Of a stretch of 51,007 nucleotides of DNA, positions 23,037 through 31,367 are shown in pieces. The translations under genes and the position numbers were made by a program. The notes under the pieces were generated by a model that was given only the letters and a program-made list of their open reading frames with translations, did no database searches and was not told where the DNA came from. Position 1 is the first letter of the stretch. Each line of letters begins with the position of its first letter. Location: the NCBI GenBank assembly GCA_004554245.1, contig SFND01000015.1, positions 1-51,007 on the forward strand. Reading direction: 5' to 3'. Source of the DNA: Oribacterium sp. (lineage in GTDB: Bacteria > Bacillota_A > Clostridia > Lachnospirales > Lachnospiraceae).

Positions 23037-23582
23037 ATGCAATTATTTGATGGACGGCCGGCGACGGCGGAGGGGCGTGAGCCGAAGGAGATGCGTGTGT
23101 ATGATCTGCTCGATTCGCTGGGGATCTCGTACCAGCGGACAGATCATGCGCCGGCGACGACGATGGAGGTGTGCGAGGTGATCGACGCGGCGCTCGGCTG
23201 CCTGATCTGCAAGAATCTGTTTCTCTGCAACCGCCAGCAGACGGAGTTTTACCTGCTGATGATGCCGGGCGACAAGGTCTTCAAGACGAAGGAGCTGTCG
23301 CACCAGATCGGCTCCGCGCGCCTGAGCTTCGCGAAGGAGGAGCAGATGATGGAGTTCCTCGAGATCCACCCGGGCGCAGTGAGCATCATGGGCCTCATGA
23401 ACGACACGGAGAATCACGTGCAGCTGCTGGTTGACGAGGACGTCCTGAAGGGCGAGTATGTCGGCTGCCACCCGTGCGTGAACACCTCGTCGCTGAAGCT
23501 CCGAACCGCGGACGTCTTCGGGAAGTACCTCGAGGCCGTGCACCACGATTACCGCGTGGTGAAGCTGGTCGGCGAGGCGTGA
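23037..23582 (+). CDS. ProX/YbaK-like prolyl-tRNA editing protein
   Basis: This 181-residue YbaK-fold protein resembles the PrdX/ProX group, which deacylates Ala-tRNA(Pro) in trans: MRVYDLLDSLGISYQRTDHAPATTMEVCEVIDAALGCLICKNLFLCNRQQTEFYLLMMPGDK, then FKTKELSHQIGSARLSFA, HPGAVSIMGLMND, and the terminal CVNTSSLKL. The conserved Lys of CKNLFL fits the catalytic site. The start ATG 23037 has AAAGAGGAG upstream; an in-frame extension to 22998 would come from the repeat and is rejected. Confidence 0.9.
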   Translation: MQLFDGRPATAEGREPKEMRVYDLLDSLGISYQRTDHAPATTMEVCEVIDAALGCLICKNLFLCNRQQTEFYLLMMPGDKVFKTKELSHQIGSARLSFAKEEQMMEFLEIHPGAVSIMGLMNDTENHVQLLVDEDVLKGEYVGCHPCVNTSSLKLRTADVFGKYLEAVHHDYRVVKLVGEA

Positions 23583-23597
23583 CCGCGATGCCCGCAC

Positions 23598-23610
23598 GGG
23601 GTCAGACCCC
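23598..23610. repeat. Isolated REP-like arm
   Basis: GGGGTCAGACCCC alone, 16 bases after the ProX-like stop, without core or flank. Confidence 0.75.
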
Positions 23611-23643
23611 TGTCCGCATAGATTTTTTACATGGAGGTAAGAT

Positions 23644-24264
23644 ATGAAGGTTTTAATGCTGAACGGAAGCCCGAAGGCAGATGGGAATACGAATCGTGCG
23701 CTCACGGAGATCGGCGAGCAGTTGAAGAAGGAGGGAATCGATTATGAGATCTTCCAGATCGGCGGGCAGGCGATCCGGGACTGCATCGGCTGTGGCCAGT
23801 GCACGGAGAAGGGCTGTGTGTTTGATGATGACGTGACGAATGCCTTCATCGCGAAGGCACAGGAAGCGGATGGCTTCATCTTCGGCACACCGGTGTACTA
23901 TGCGCACCCGAGCGGCCGCATCCAGTCGCTGCTCGACCGCGCATTCTATGCCGGCGGCACAGCCTTCGCGTTCAAGCCGGGCGCAGCAGTCGCTGTAGCG
24001 AGACGTGCCGGCACGACTGCCTCCGTCGATGTGCTCGAGAAGTACTTCGGCATCAACAACATGCCGACCGTGCCATCCACCTACTGGAATGTCGCGCATG
24101 GCCGTGTGCCGGGTGAAGCCGGACAGGACCTCGAGGGTATGCAGACTATGCGGAACCTCGCCCGCAATATGGCGTGGATGCTGAAGTGCATCGAGGCGGG
24201 ACGGAAGGCGGGCATCGACCACCCGGAGGTGGAGAAGAGTGCACGCACGAACTTTATCCGCTGA
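23644..24264 (+). CDS. NAD(P)H-dependent FMN reductase / flavodoxin-fold protein
   Basis: The 206-residue flavodoxin-like fold has MLNGSPKADGNTNRAL (FMN phosphate loop) and FGTPVYYAHPSGRIQSLLDRAFY. The CIGCGQCTEKGC motif, with four Cys (C-x2-C-x2-C-x4-C), is like that of iron-sulfur flavoproteins and of azoreductase-type quinone reductases. It likely transfers electrons to quinones or small acceptors. AGGTAAGAT precedes ATG. It seems to be a single-gene unit. Confidence 0.85.
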   Translation: MKVLMLNGSPKADGNTNRALTEIGEQLKKEGIDYEIFQIGGQAIRDCIGCGQCTEKGCVFDDDVTNAFIAKAQEADGFIFGTPVYYAHPSGRIQSLLDRAFYAGGTAFAFKPGAAVAVARRAGTTASVDVLEKYFGINNMPTVPSTYWNVAHGRVPGEAGQDLEGMQTMRNLARNMAWMLKCIEAGRKAGIDHPEVEKSARTNFIR

Positions 24265-24354
24265 AAAAACCACTTGCATATAGTATAGACTTATGGTAGT
24301 GTTACCACATTGTTTCACCCGTTGAAGTGTTAGGAATCGCAAGAAACCGAACAT

Positions 24355-24445
24355 GGAGGGCGCTTTGGAGAATTCCATTCAGTTGGATGCCGAAGGTGTA
24401 AGGTGCGCATGCGCCGAATCTCTCAGGCAAAAGAACGAAGCTGCA
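24355..24445 (+). promoter_or_regulatory. Glycine riboswitch aptamer
   Basis: GCTTTGGAGAATTCC, GATGCCGAAGGTGTAAGG, CCGAATCTCTCAGGCAAAAGAAC matches the glycine aptamer consensus (GGAGAG ... GCCGAAGG-GCAA ... AAUCUCUCAGGCAAAAG). Only one aptamer is evident, rather than the usual tandem pair. It precedes an intrinsic terminator and a sodium:glycine/alanine symporter gene, so glycine should switch transport gene expression. Confidence 0.9.
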
Positions 24446-24503
24446 AGTGAAATCATCGTGTGTACAATGTCGTACACGTATTTGTATTTGCGTAGAAGTT
24501 CTT

Positions 24504-24534
24504 GAGCCTGCCGGAAACGGAAGGCTCTTTTTTT
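24504..24534 (+). terminator. Riboswitch-controlled terminator
   Basis: GAGCCTGCCGG / ACGGAAGGCTC stem followed by seven or more T, ~60 bp after the aptamer and ~115 bp before the symporter start. It is the probable expression platform; the direction of control cannot be read directly. Confidence 0.8.
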
Positions 24535-24647
24535 CGCGAGAAACGAGCCAAAGCCCATGCTTGCATGGGGCCGGGCACCAGACCGCGATACCATCTTTCA
24601 ATTCTCCGAAGTGACAGCACATCATGATTTTCAGGGGGTTCTACATT

Positions 24648-26024
24648 ATGCTGCTATCACTTGTCCAGACGATCAATTCCTATCTGTCCGACTATGTTCT
24701 CGTGATCCTGCTTCTCGGCGTGGGTCTCTGGTACTCCATCCGGACCGGCTTCGTCCAGATCCGCTACTTCGGCTATGGGATGAAGAAGACCTTCGGTGAG
24801 CTGAGTCTCTCCGGTAAGAAACACGCCGCCGGCATGTCCTCCTTCCAGGCCCTCGCGACCGCCATCGCGGCACAGGTCGGCACCGGCAACATCGTCGGCG
24901 CGAGTGGTGCGATCCTCACCGGCGGCCCGGGCGCGATCTTCTGGATGTGGGTCATCGCCTTCTTCGGCATGGCCACCATCTACGCGGAGGCGATCCTCGC
25001 GCAGGAGACGAGAGTAGTCCGTGAGGACGGCAGTATCCACGGCGGCCCGGTCTACTACATCACGACTGCATTCCGCGGTCACTTCGGCCAGTTCCTCGCT
25101 CGCTTCTTCGCGGTGGCGATCATCCTCGCGCTCGGCTTCTTCGGCTGCATGGTGCAGTCCAACTCGATCGGCTCGACGATCAGTACCGCCTTCGGTGTGC
25201 CGTCGTGGATCGTCGGCATTGCCCTCGTGATCTTCTGCGGTGCCATCTTCCTCGGCGACGTCAAGCGCCTCGCGTCCGTGACCGAGAAGGTCGTGCCGGT
25301 GATGGCGCTCGTGTTCCTGATCGGCGGCCTCGCGGTGCTCGTGCTGCGCATCCAGTATCTGCCGGCGACCTTCGCGATGATTTTCCGCTACGCCTTCCAG
25401 CCGCAGGCCATCATCGGCGGTGGCTTCGGCTATGCCCTGAAGACCGCGGTCAGCCAGGGTGCGAAGCGCGGTCTCTTCTCGAACGAGGCCGGTATGGGTT
25501 CGACCCCGCATGCGCATGCGCTGGCCAATGTCTCCTGCCCGCATGAGCAGGGTGTGGTCGCGATGGTCGGTGTTTTCATCGACACCTATGTGGTGCTGAC
25601 CCTCAACGCGCTGGTCATCATCTCGACGATGTATACGAGTGACGGTATCCTCGCGGGCGGTGTGATTCCGGAGACCATCGGCAAGGCCAATCTCGCGCAG
25701 ACCGCCTTCGGCACCGTCTTCGGCGAGCGCCTCGGTGCGATGTTCGTCGCCATCTGCCTCTTTTTCTTCGCCTTCTCGACGATCCTCAGCTGGAACCTCT
25801 TCGGAAAGATCAACGTGATCTGGCTCTTCGGCGACCGCGGCAGCCGCGTCTACACCCTGATCGCCCTCGTCTTCATCTTCCTCGGCACCCTGACCTCCAG
25901 TGACCTCGTGTGGGAGCTCTCCGACATGTTCAACCAGCTCATGGTCGTGCCGAACGTCATCGCCCTGTTCGCCCTCACCGCCCTCGTCGTGAAGAACGTG
26001 AACGCCGCGAAGTCCTCATCTTAA
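24648..26024 (+). CDS. AGCS-family sodium:alanine/glycine symporter
   Basis: This 458-residue polytopic membrane protein has ~11 helices and AGCS motifs: GVGLWYSIRTGFVQIRYFG, ATAIAAQVGTGNIVGASGAI, GGPGAIFWMWVIAFFGMATIYAEAILAQ, GLFSNEAGMGSTPHAHA. It imports glycine or alanine with Na+. I prefer ATG 24648 with CAGGGGGT upstream; ATG 24624 lacks one. Control by the upstream glycine riboswitch fits this role. The stop TAA is within the CTTAAG of a repeat, as for the ABC transporter. Confidence 0.93.
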   Translation: MLLSLVQTINSYLSDYVLVILLLGVGLWYSIRTGFVQIRYFGYGMKKTFGELSLSGKKHAAGMSSFQALATAIAAQVGTGNIVGASGAILTGGPGAIFWMWVIAFFGMATIYAEAILAQETRVVREDGSIHGGPVYYITTAFRGHFGQFLARFFAVAIILALGFFGCMVQSNSIGSTISTAFGVPSWIVGIALVIFCGAIFLGDVKRLASVTEKVVPVMALVFLIGGLAVLVLRIQYLPATFAMIFRYAFQPQAIIGGGFGYALKTAVSQGAKRGLFSNEAGMGSTPHAHALANVSCPHEQGVVAMVGVFIDTYVVLTLNALVIISTMYTSDGILAGGVIPETIGKANLAQTAFGTVFGERLGAMFVAICLFFFAFSTILSWNLFGKINVIWLFGDRGSRVYTLIALVFIFLGTLTSSDLVWELSDMFNQLMVVPNVIALFALTALVVKNVNAAKSSS

Positions 26025-26107
26025 GAATTTCGTAAGGGGGTCTGACCCCATTAAATTTTTCTAAACAGAATCTAAACAGAAGTTTATGGGGTCAGACCCC
26101 ATAAACT
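26020..26107 (+). repeat. REP-like unit overlapping a stop codon, core orientation A
   Basis: Complete unit with CTTAAG containing the symporter stop codon, arms with central T and A, core ATTAAATTTTTCTAAACAG...CAGAAGTTTAT, then ATAAACT. Confidence 0.9.
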
Positions 26108-26355
26108 GCAGGCCTTAAGTGGTTCATGGCTACTATTAAATTTGTGCAAAATTCACTGATTTGTAAGAAAAAATGCGCAAACGAAGAACATTTTCCTTCT
26201 ATTTATGATAGATTAATAGTAGAGAGCGGGTGGCGGGCAGCGCGTGGCCATCCTGCGGGTGTTCGTGATTTAAAGAGTGAGAAACGACTGGGGATGTCGT
26301 ATATTCCCGGCTATTTCGTCGTATCTGTAATTCTCGTCTGGAAAGGAGGCGTGTG

Positions 26356-28722
26356 ATGCATAGAAAAGAGCATGAGAAGTTCAGCGCAGGCGATGTGAGA
26401 AGAGTGAGCGCGGGTCGGTGTTCGAGCCGGAAGCTTCGTACCGGCTGCTTCCTGAGGCTGTGCCTCTTCAGCACACTTCTTCTCCTTACGTTTCTGACGG
26501 GCTGTGGAAAGAAGCCGCCGAAGGCGGGGCCGAAGCCGTCCGGCGGCACTACGTCGAAGGTGGAGAGCACGGACAAATCAACGTCGGCGCTCCCGGAGGA
26601 CATCGACTTCACGGCGCTCGACGAGGATAAGAAGGAGCAGCTGCTGAAGACGCTCGTGCAGGACAGCTACACCTTCGAGGGCGAGGTGAGCGACGGCCCG
26701 GCGGATCGGACCGATGTTTCTTATCATGTGCCGAAGATCTGCTCCGACAGCGCCGGCGCGAAGGAAATCAACCAGGCGATCGCGGCGGCCTGCGAGGATG
26801 TGACGAGCCAGAAGGAGGACGACTACGTGGGCTGGATCGAGGTCGACTACGACAGCTACCTGAACGGCGACACGCTGAGCCTCGTCCTCACGAAGAGCAG
26901 CAACCTCGACGATTATACCGAGTATTACGCGTACAACCTGAACCTCACGGACGGCACGCGCATGTCGGCGAAGGAGCTCGCGCAGCTGTTGGTGCGTGGT
27001 GTGCCGACCGATGCAGACGATTTCGACGATTTTGACGATGACGAGGACGACGCACCGCTGACCCTCGAGCTGCAGAGCGGCGAAACCGTTGAGGCCGCAC
27101 TTCTTCGTGTGATCCGAAGGGCCGCTGCCTACGAGTTCGACCAGTCCGTGCGCTATATGTACGATTCCGATTATTACAGCAGCGCGGGCGAGGCCGAACG
27201 CCAGAGCCTCTACGCCGAGTTCATGAAGTACCGCATGCAGACCCTCGCGGACGACAACATCACGTCGGACCTCCCGATGTATCTGGACGACGACGGCGAG
27301 CTCGTGGTCGCGGTGCCGGTCCACGTGATGGCGGGCGGCGGTCTCTACAACTGCGAGCTTAAGCCAATGCAGACGATCTATCAGTATGATGCTGCTTCGG
27401 GTCGTGTTCTCTCCGGAGAGGACTGGGAAGACGAGCTTGAAGACAAGCGCAAAGCGGGCACGGGCGAGGACGTGATAAACGCCGGGCGCCGTGATCTGAA
27501 GCTCAGCTTCGACGATGCGCTTTTCGTCAACTACGAGGATGGCCGCATGACCGTCCGCATCGAGCAGAATGAGTGGACCGAGGCTGCGTTCGGGGTCGGA
27601 AGCATTGACTATGGCAAGGAGTATGAGGTCGACGGCGTCTATAAGGATTACGTGAGCGCAGAGCTGCTGACCATCATGCACGGCGAGCATGTCGTGCCGA
27701 CCTTCGTCTCGAACGACGGCATGATCGCTTACCTCGATCTCTACCACGGCGCGTGGGGCGGCCACTTCTGCCTGACCGAGCCGGCCTGCGAGATCGTGAA
27801 CATCGAAGCGATCGGGGAGGGCAATGCAGGCGAAATCGCAGCAGCACTTGAGAAGAACATGTTTGGGAGCAGCGACACGTTCAGCCGTACGGTGATGGGC
27901 CTCTACGAGAACGAGGGCTGCACGACGGAGACGAGCTTCGATACCGATGCCGGCACGAGCTACACGGATAGCTTCTACCTCGGTTTCGATCCGAACGATC
28001 CGTCGAAGTTCCTGTATCAGGATGCGTGTGTGGACGCGGAAATCTATCTGAATTATGAGGGCCGCTGCACCTGGCTCGGCATGAATGGGCAGGGCCTCGT
28101 GTTCTGCGTCGAGTTCTATGATGAGGACCTCGGGCAGATGCACTACAGCAGCTTCCAGATCCGCCGCGTGGAGGAACTGAATGAGAAGACCGACGAGTGG
28201 TATGAGTACATGCGTTACCAGCACCTCGGCGGCTATGACCTCTTCGGCAGCGACGACGAAGTGCGCGAGCTCAGCCTCGCGATGGGGGATGCAACGGCTG
28301 CGGATGCAGCAGAAAAGGAGGAAAGTATGAGCACTGGAAATCTGGCAGTTACGGGAACCTTTGTAGATGGTGGGATGCTGAGTGCGGCGGACCGCGCGGC
28401 GATGATCGTGCTTGAGAACGATGCATACAGCCAGTTTGCGAAGCTGACAGCGACCGAGACACTGACCGACGTTCGTATCTACACACTGGAAATGGATTTT
28501 GAGGCGGGATCCGACGATATCTACTTCCATGGCACCGAGAAGAGCAGTATACCGAAGCTCGCAGCCGGTCAGTCGATCTACCTGCAGCTTTCCTTCCCAG
28601 GCGATACACCGCACCACGGTATTTCCTTCGTGGATGCGAACGGCACACCACGCTGCTTCTCGATGATGATGAGCGGGTTTGATGGAAGCCTCGCACTGAG
28701 CGAAGAAAAGGCCTTTACGTAA
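26356..28722 (+). CDS. Large surface lipoprotein of unknown function
   Basis: The 788-residue product has an Arg/Lys-rich start, a hydrophobic stretch CLFSTLLLLTFLTGC and a lipobox LTGC, with the lipidated Cys near residue 49. A long tail then has Gly/Pro/Thr linker (KKPPKAGPKPSGG) and acidic runs (DADDFDDFDDDEDD). Repeated Tyr/Asp-rich segments suggest extracellular beta domains of the DUF3298/DUF4163 type, but I cannot assign one. The start is ATG 26356, six bases after AAAGGAGG. Two octamer-like sites lie in or near it (27363). Function unknown. Confidence 0.7.
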   Translation: MHRKEHEKFSAGDVRRVSAGRCSSRKLRTGCFLRLCLFSTLLLLTFLTGCGKKPPKAGPKPSGGTTSKVESTDKSTSALPEDIDFTALDEDKKEQLLKTLVQDSYTFEGEVSDGPADRTDVSYHVPKICSDSAGAKEINQAIAAACEDVTSQKEDDYVGWIEVDYDSYLNGDTLSLVLTKSSNLDDYTEYYAYNLNLTDGTRMSAKELAQLLVRGVPTDADDFDDFDDDEDDAPLTLELQSGETVEAALLRVIRRAAAYEFDQSVRYMYDSDYYSSAGEAERQSLYAEFMKYRMQTLADDNITSDLPMYLDDDGELVVAVPVHVMAGGGLYNCELKPMQTIYQYDAASGRVLSGEDWEDELEDKRKAGTGEDVINAGRRDLKLSFDDALFVNYEDGRMTVRIEQNEWTEAAFGVGSIDYGKEYEVDGVYKDYVSAELLTIMHGEHVVPTFVSNDGMIAYLDLYHGAWGGHFCLTEPACEIVNIEAIGEGNAGEIAAALEKNMFGSSDTFSRTVMGLYENEGCTTETSFDTDAGTSYTDSFYLGFDPNDPSKFLYQDACVDAEIYLNYEGRCTWLGMNGQGLVFCVEFYDEDLGQMHYSSFQIRRVEELNEKTDEWYEYMRYQHLGGYDLFGSDDEVRELSLAMGDATAADAAEKEESMSTGNLAVTGTFVDGGMLSAADRAAMIVLENDAYSQFAKLTATETLTDVRIYTLEMDFEAGSDDIYFHGTEKSSIPKLAAGQSIYLQLSFPGDTPHHGISFVDANGTPRCFSMMMSGFDGSLALSEEKAFT

Positions 28723-28768
28723 GCGCGATATCGGAGCTCTTTTTGCAGAACAGGCCTGCGCAGGCTCT

Positions 28769-29115
28769 GTGACATTAGTTTTTTCTGAATTTGACGCAAT
28801 ACCGGGGCCTGGGGAAAAAAGACATTAACCAAGTTTGACGATATCGCGCTCTGAATAGAATATGACATTATGTTTTTTCGCAATAAAAGAGCATCAGAAA
28901 AAAGGGCATTAGATTTTCGAAAGATTTGACACAAAATCGGTCATAATAAGAAAAGGGACATTACCTGAGGTAATGTCCCTTTTCTAAAAGGAAGCTCTAT
29001 TGCGTCAAAATAAGGAAAAACAGCCCATGAAGCAGGGCGATGTTTGAGAAAACATAATGCCCGGATTTTTTCAGGACACCTATTGCGAAAAAGCATAATG
29101 CCTGAAATCTTCAGA
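28769..29115. repeat. GRCATTA motif array with central palindrome
   Basis: GACATTAG, GACATTAA, GACATTAT, GGCATTAG and GACATTAC start at about 28769, 28822, 28863, 28907 and 28958, some 40-50 bp apart on the + strand. At 28951-28985, GAAAAGGGACATTACC and its complement form a 16-bp perfect stem around TGA. Beyond it, two more motif copies lie on the other strand (ATAATGCC near 29054 and 29094), and TATTGCG segments recur (28997, 29081) with inverted copies at 28787 and 28876. The whole thus has rough mirror symmetry. The stem ends in TTTTCT and could also terminate transcription both ways. Confidence 0.65.
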
Positions 29116-29135
29116 GACACCTATTGAGAAAAATC

Positions 29136-30029
29136 TTAGAGTTTCCAGCGGGTCAGCGGTTCCTCGACATCGCAGATGCGGTTCTTATAGCCGGCAGCAC
29201 AGTCGAGGGCGAGGAACTTCTTCGGTAGTCCCTTTTCGCCGAAGTTATGCATCGGGAAGATCCGATCGGCGTCGGCATAGTGCATGAAATCCTCGATGCC
29301 CTTCCACCAGCCATTGAGGCGAGGATCGAGGGGGATAAAGGCGGCTGTGAAATGTCGTCCGCGGATGCGCTCGAGTTCTTCGTGGTAGATGTCCGCGAGC
29401 TTCTGATCCTCCACATCGCCGTCCCACCACCAGTTGTTGAGATCACCGGCATGGTAGATGCGGAGGTCGCCGAGCCGGACGATGAACGCGACGCCCTCAT
29501 CATTCGAGCGGAGAGTGTCGATGGAAACGTCGATGATCGAAGCATCTGTGATACTATGTACGTTCGGTGCATCCGGTGCCTTATCATCCATTCTCGCCTC
29601 TGATGTAGGATGAGGCTTCATCGAAGTTTCGCTCGCTCGCAGGATGCCTGCACGAAAGACAGCTTCCTGTTGTTTTGTGTCCATCGGCTGAACCAGCTTG
29701 TCAGCGGATGTCGGCACTACAGCTGCCCGCCCGCCTGCGAGCTGGATGAGACGGTGCTCGTGTGGAAGCATTGAACAGGTGAAAGGCTGAACGGCCGCCG
29801 GTACCGGGATGTCAGCCGAGAGTACGAAGAAAGACCTCGGATATCGCTCGTGCAGTGTGAAAATCTCCTTCGAAAAGTGATCAGGGTGCGCGTGGCTGTT
29901 AAAGAGTAGCAGCGGTTTTACAGGATCCAGCTCTGGAAGCTGTACGTCACCACAGTAGTAGTCAAACAACATATAGCATTCCGCTGTTTCGACCAGAAAA
30001 CAAGAGTGTTCGATGTAGGTGATTTTCAT
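29136..30029 (-). CDS. Metallo-beta-lactamase-fold hydrolase
   Basis: This 297-residue MBL-fold protein has ITYIEHSCFLVE, NSHAHPDHFSKEIF (HxHxDH metal motif), IYHAGDLNNWWWD (second metal His/Asp) and IFPMHNFGEKG (last His). It looks like the UlaG/lactonase-like branch and probably acts on an ester, lactone or phosphodiester. Residues ~105-165 are a weakly conserved insertion (Gln/Thr/Ala-rich). The start is ATG 30029 after AGAAGGTATGAA; an in-frame ATG at 30083 would add 18 unlikely residues. Confidence 0.85.
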   Translation of the reverse strand: MKITYIEHSCFLVETAECYMLFDYYCGDVQLPELDPVKPLLLFNSHAHPDHFSKEIFTLHERYPRSFFVLSADIPVPAAVQPFTCSMLPHEHRLIQLAGGRAAVVPTSADKLVQPMDTKQQEAVFRAGILRASETSMKPHPTSEARMDDKAPDAPNVHSITDASIIDVSIDTLRSNDEGVAFIVRLGDLRIYHAGDLNNWWWDGDVEDQKLADIYHEELERIRGRHFTAAFIPLDPRLNGWWKGIEDFMHYADADRIFPMHNFGEKGLPKKFLALDCAAGYKNRICDVEEPLTRWKL

Positions 30030-30099
30030 TTCATACCTTCTTTCAGAGAATATGGGAATGCCCATCACGGAATCAGATGGCATCTGTCTGTATGCTCAT

Positions 30100-30129
30100 A
30101 TAATACGACATCGGCAGGCGTAAGAGCAA
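30100..30129 (-). promoter_or_regulatory. Putative promoter of the MBL gene
   Basis: On the minus strand, TTGCTC (complement of 30124-30129) and TATTAT (complement of 30100-30105) are 18 bp apart and ~75 bp upstream of the start codon. Confidence 0.5.
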
Positions 30130-30314
30130 GGTCTGAAAGAGTCCCTGAAACATAACGAACAGGGTTTGACCGCTGCCGTTGAAATGGAACCCATCATACG
30201 GAATAGAATGGCAGTCAGCATGCCTGCACTTATAAATAAACGCCTTTTAACTATAGGATTAATCTATAACTGATTCGAAATATCCGGTATTAGGCATGAT
30301 CAAACGGAGGTGTT

Positions 30315-30413
30315 ATGATGATTTCATCACGTAAGAAAAGGTTACCCGAAAGGAGACGATATTATGGCAGAGTACAAGCTTTGGGATGCATTAAAGGAAG
30401 CAAAGCAGTATAA
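30315..30413 (+). CDS. Possible leader peptide overlapping the cyclase start
   Basis: ATG 30315 has a strong GGAGGTGTT ribosome binding site and opens a 32-codon frame rich in Arg and Lys (ISSRKKRLPERRRYYGRVQ), ending at TAA 30411, past the out-of-frame start of the cyclase gene at 30364. Translation of this frame would run ribosomes over the cyclase initiation site. No family is recognised. Confidence 0.35.
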   Translation: MMISSRKKRLPERRRYYGRVQALGCIKGSKAV

Positions 30414-31122
30414 GTGGGTAGAGCTTTCCCACTCATTAAACAACGAGAGTCCGTACTGGTCGGGCATCCCGGAGGGCTCGGTCGAGCTGGGCACGACGGT
30501 GTGGGACTGGGGCAAGCCGGAGCTGGAGTGCCTGATCCAGACCTTCAAGTTCCCGGGTCAGTTCGGTACCCACATCGATTTCCCGGGACACTTCGTGCAG
30601 GGACGAGCACTGTCCGAGCAGTACGACGTGCATGATCTCATCTTCCCGCTGGTGGTCATCGACATTTCCGAGCAGGCGAAGCAGGATCCGCGCTACACGG
30701 TAACGGTCGACGACATTCGCGCATATGAGGCGCAGTACGGCGAGATCCCGGAGGGGGCACTGGTGGCACTTCGCAGCGACTGGTACAAGAAGTGGCCGGA
30801 TATCGACGCACTGTCCGGCATCGATGCCGACGGCCATGAGAATGCACCGGGCTGGTCGCTCGAGGCACTCAAGTACATCTATGAGGTCCGCCACGCCGCC
30901 GCCAATGGCCACGAGACCCTCGACACGGATTCGTCCGCGGTCGCCGAGGCAGAGGGTGATCTCGCCTGCGAGCGTTATGTCCTCGACCAGGGCAAGCTTC
31001 AGGTAGAAGTCCTCGCGAACCTCGATCAGGTGCAGCCTGCTGGCGCCGTCGTCCTCATTTCCTACCCGCGCATCGAAGGTGCGACCGGCCTCCCGGCACG
31101 TGTCTGGGCCATCACGGAGTGA
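30364..31122 (+). CDS. Cyclase-family hydrolase (kynurenine formamidase-like)
   Basis: This 252-residue protein has the Cyclase (PF04199) metal motif in FGTHIDFPGHFV (HxDxPxHF type; the first motif is QFGTH), ELSHSLNNESPYWSG near the N-terminus and HETLDTDSS toward the C-terminus. Members hydrolyse formylkynurenine, isatin or other lactam/amide bonds with Zn or Mn. The substrate cannot be specified. GAAAGGAGACGATATT precedes the ATG. A possible small frame with a better ribosome binding site overlaps this start (30315). A strong terminator lies downstream. Confidence 0.87.
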   Translation: MAEYKLWDALKEAKQYKWVELSHSLNNESPYWSGIPEGSVELGTTVWDWGKPELECLIQTFKFPGQFGTHIDFPGHFVQGRALSEQYDVHDLIFPLVVIDISEQAKQDPRYTVTVDDIRAYEAQYGEIPEGALVALRSDWYKKWPDIDALSGIDADGHENAPGWSLEALKYIYEVRHAAANGHETLDTDSSAVAEAEGDLACERYVLDQGKLQVEVLANLDQVQPAGAVVLISYPRIEGATGLPARVWAITE

Positions 31123-31225
31123 TGCGCATCGCACCTGGTGACCAACTGCCGGAGACCCTTTCAGGCCAATGCCTCCATCTGGCACCCGCCCTGGAGTTTC
31201 TGGATATCCATAGATCATGAAATAC

Positions 31226-31264
31226 AAAACCGGGAGTGTATCACTACGATGCACTCCCGGTTTG
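31226..31264 (+). terminator. Terminator of the cyclase gene
   Basis: AAACCGGGAGTG and CACTCCCGGTTTG form a 12-bp stem around a 13-base loop. The following TGTGTC is only weakly T-rich. Confidence 0.85.
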
Positions 31265-31284
31265 TGTCATGTTTAACCTTCCGT

Positions 31285-31366
31285 CTTAAGAATTTCGTAA
31301 GGGGGTCTGACCCCATAAACTCCAAGTTTAGATTTTGTTTAGAAAAATTTAATGGGGTCAGACCCC
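31285..31366 (+). repeat. REP-like unit, core orientation B
   Basis: Complete unit with flank CTTAAGAATTTCGTAAG and core ATAAACTCCAAG...AAATTTAAT. Its last arm ends two bases from the stop codon of the convergent MATE gene, after which GTCAG replaces the usual ATAAACT. Confidence 0.9.
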
Positions 31367-31367
31367 G

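Noticed and set aside
24270..24300. Possible promoter (TTGCAT, TATGGT) before the glycine riboswitch
   Set aside because: The spacing of 12 bp is too short, and no alternative -35/-10 pair is convincing.
26126..26356. 76-codon frame (MATIKFVQNSLICKKK...) between the AGCS and lipoprotein genes
   Set aside because: No ribosome binding site and no family resemblance; it runs into the next gene's ribosome binding site. Probably promoter DNA.
26578..28617. 679-codon minus-strand frame antisense to the lipoprotein gene
   Set aside because: His/Arg/Val/Leu-rich without family match; the + strand frame has a signal sequence, lipobox and strong ribosome binding site.
28769..29115. Regularly spaced motifs considered as a CRISPR array
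   Set aside because: Only 7-8 bases are conserved per unit, spacing varies by ~10 bp, and no cas gene is in the window.
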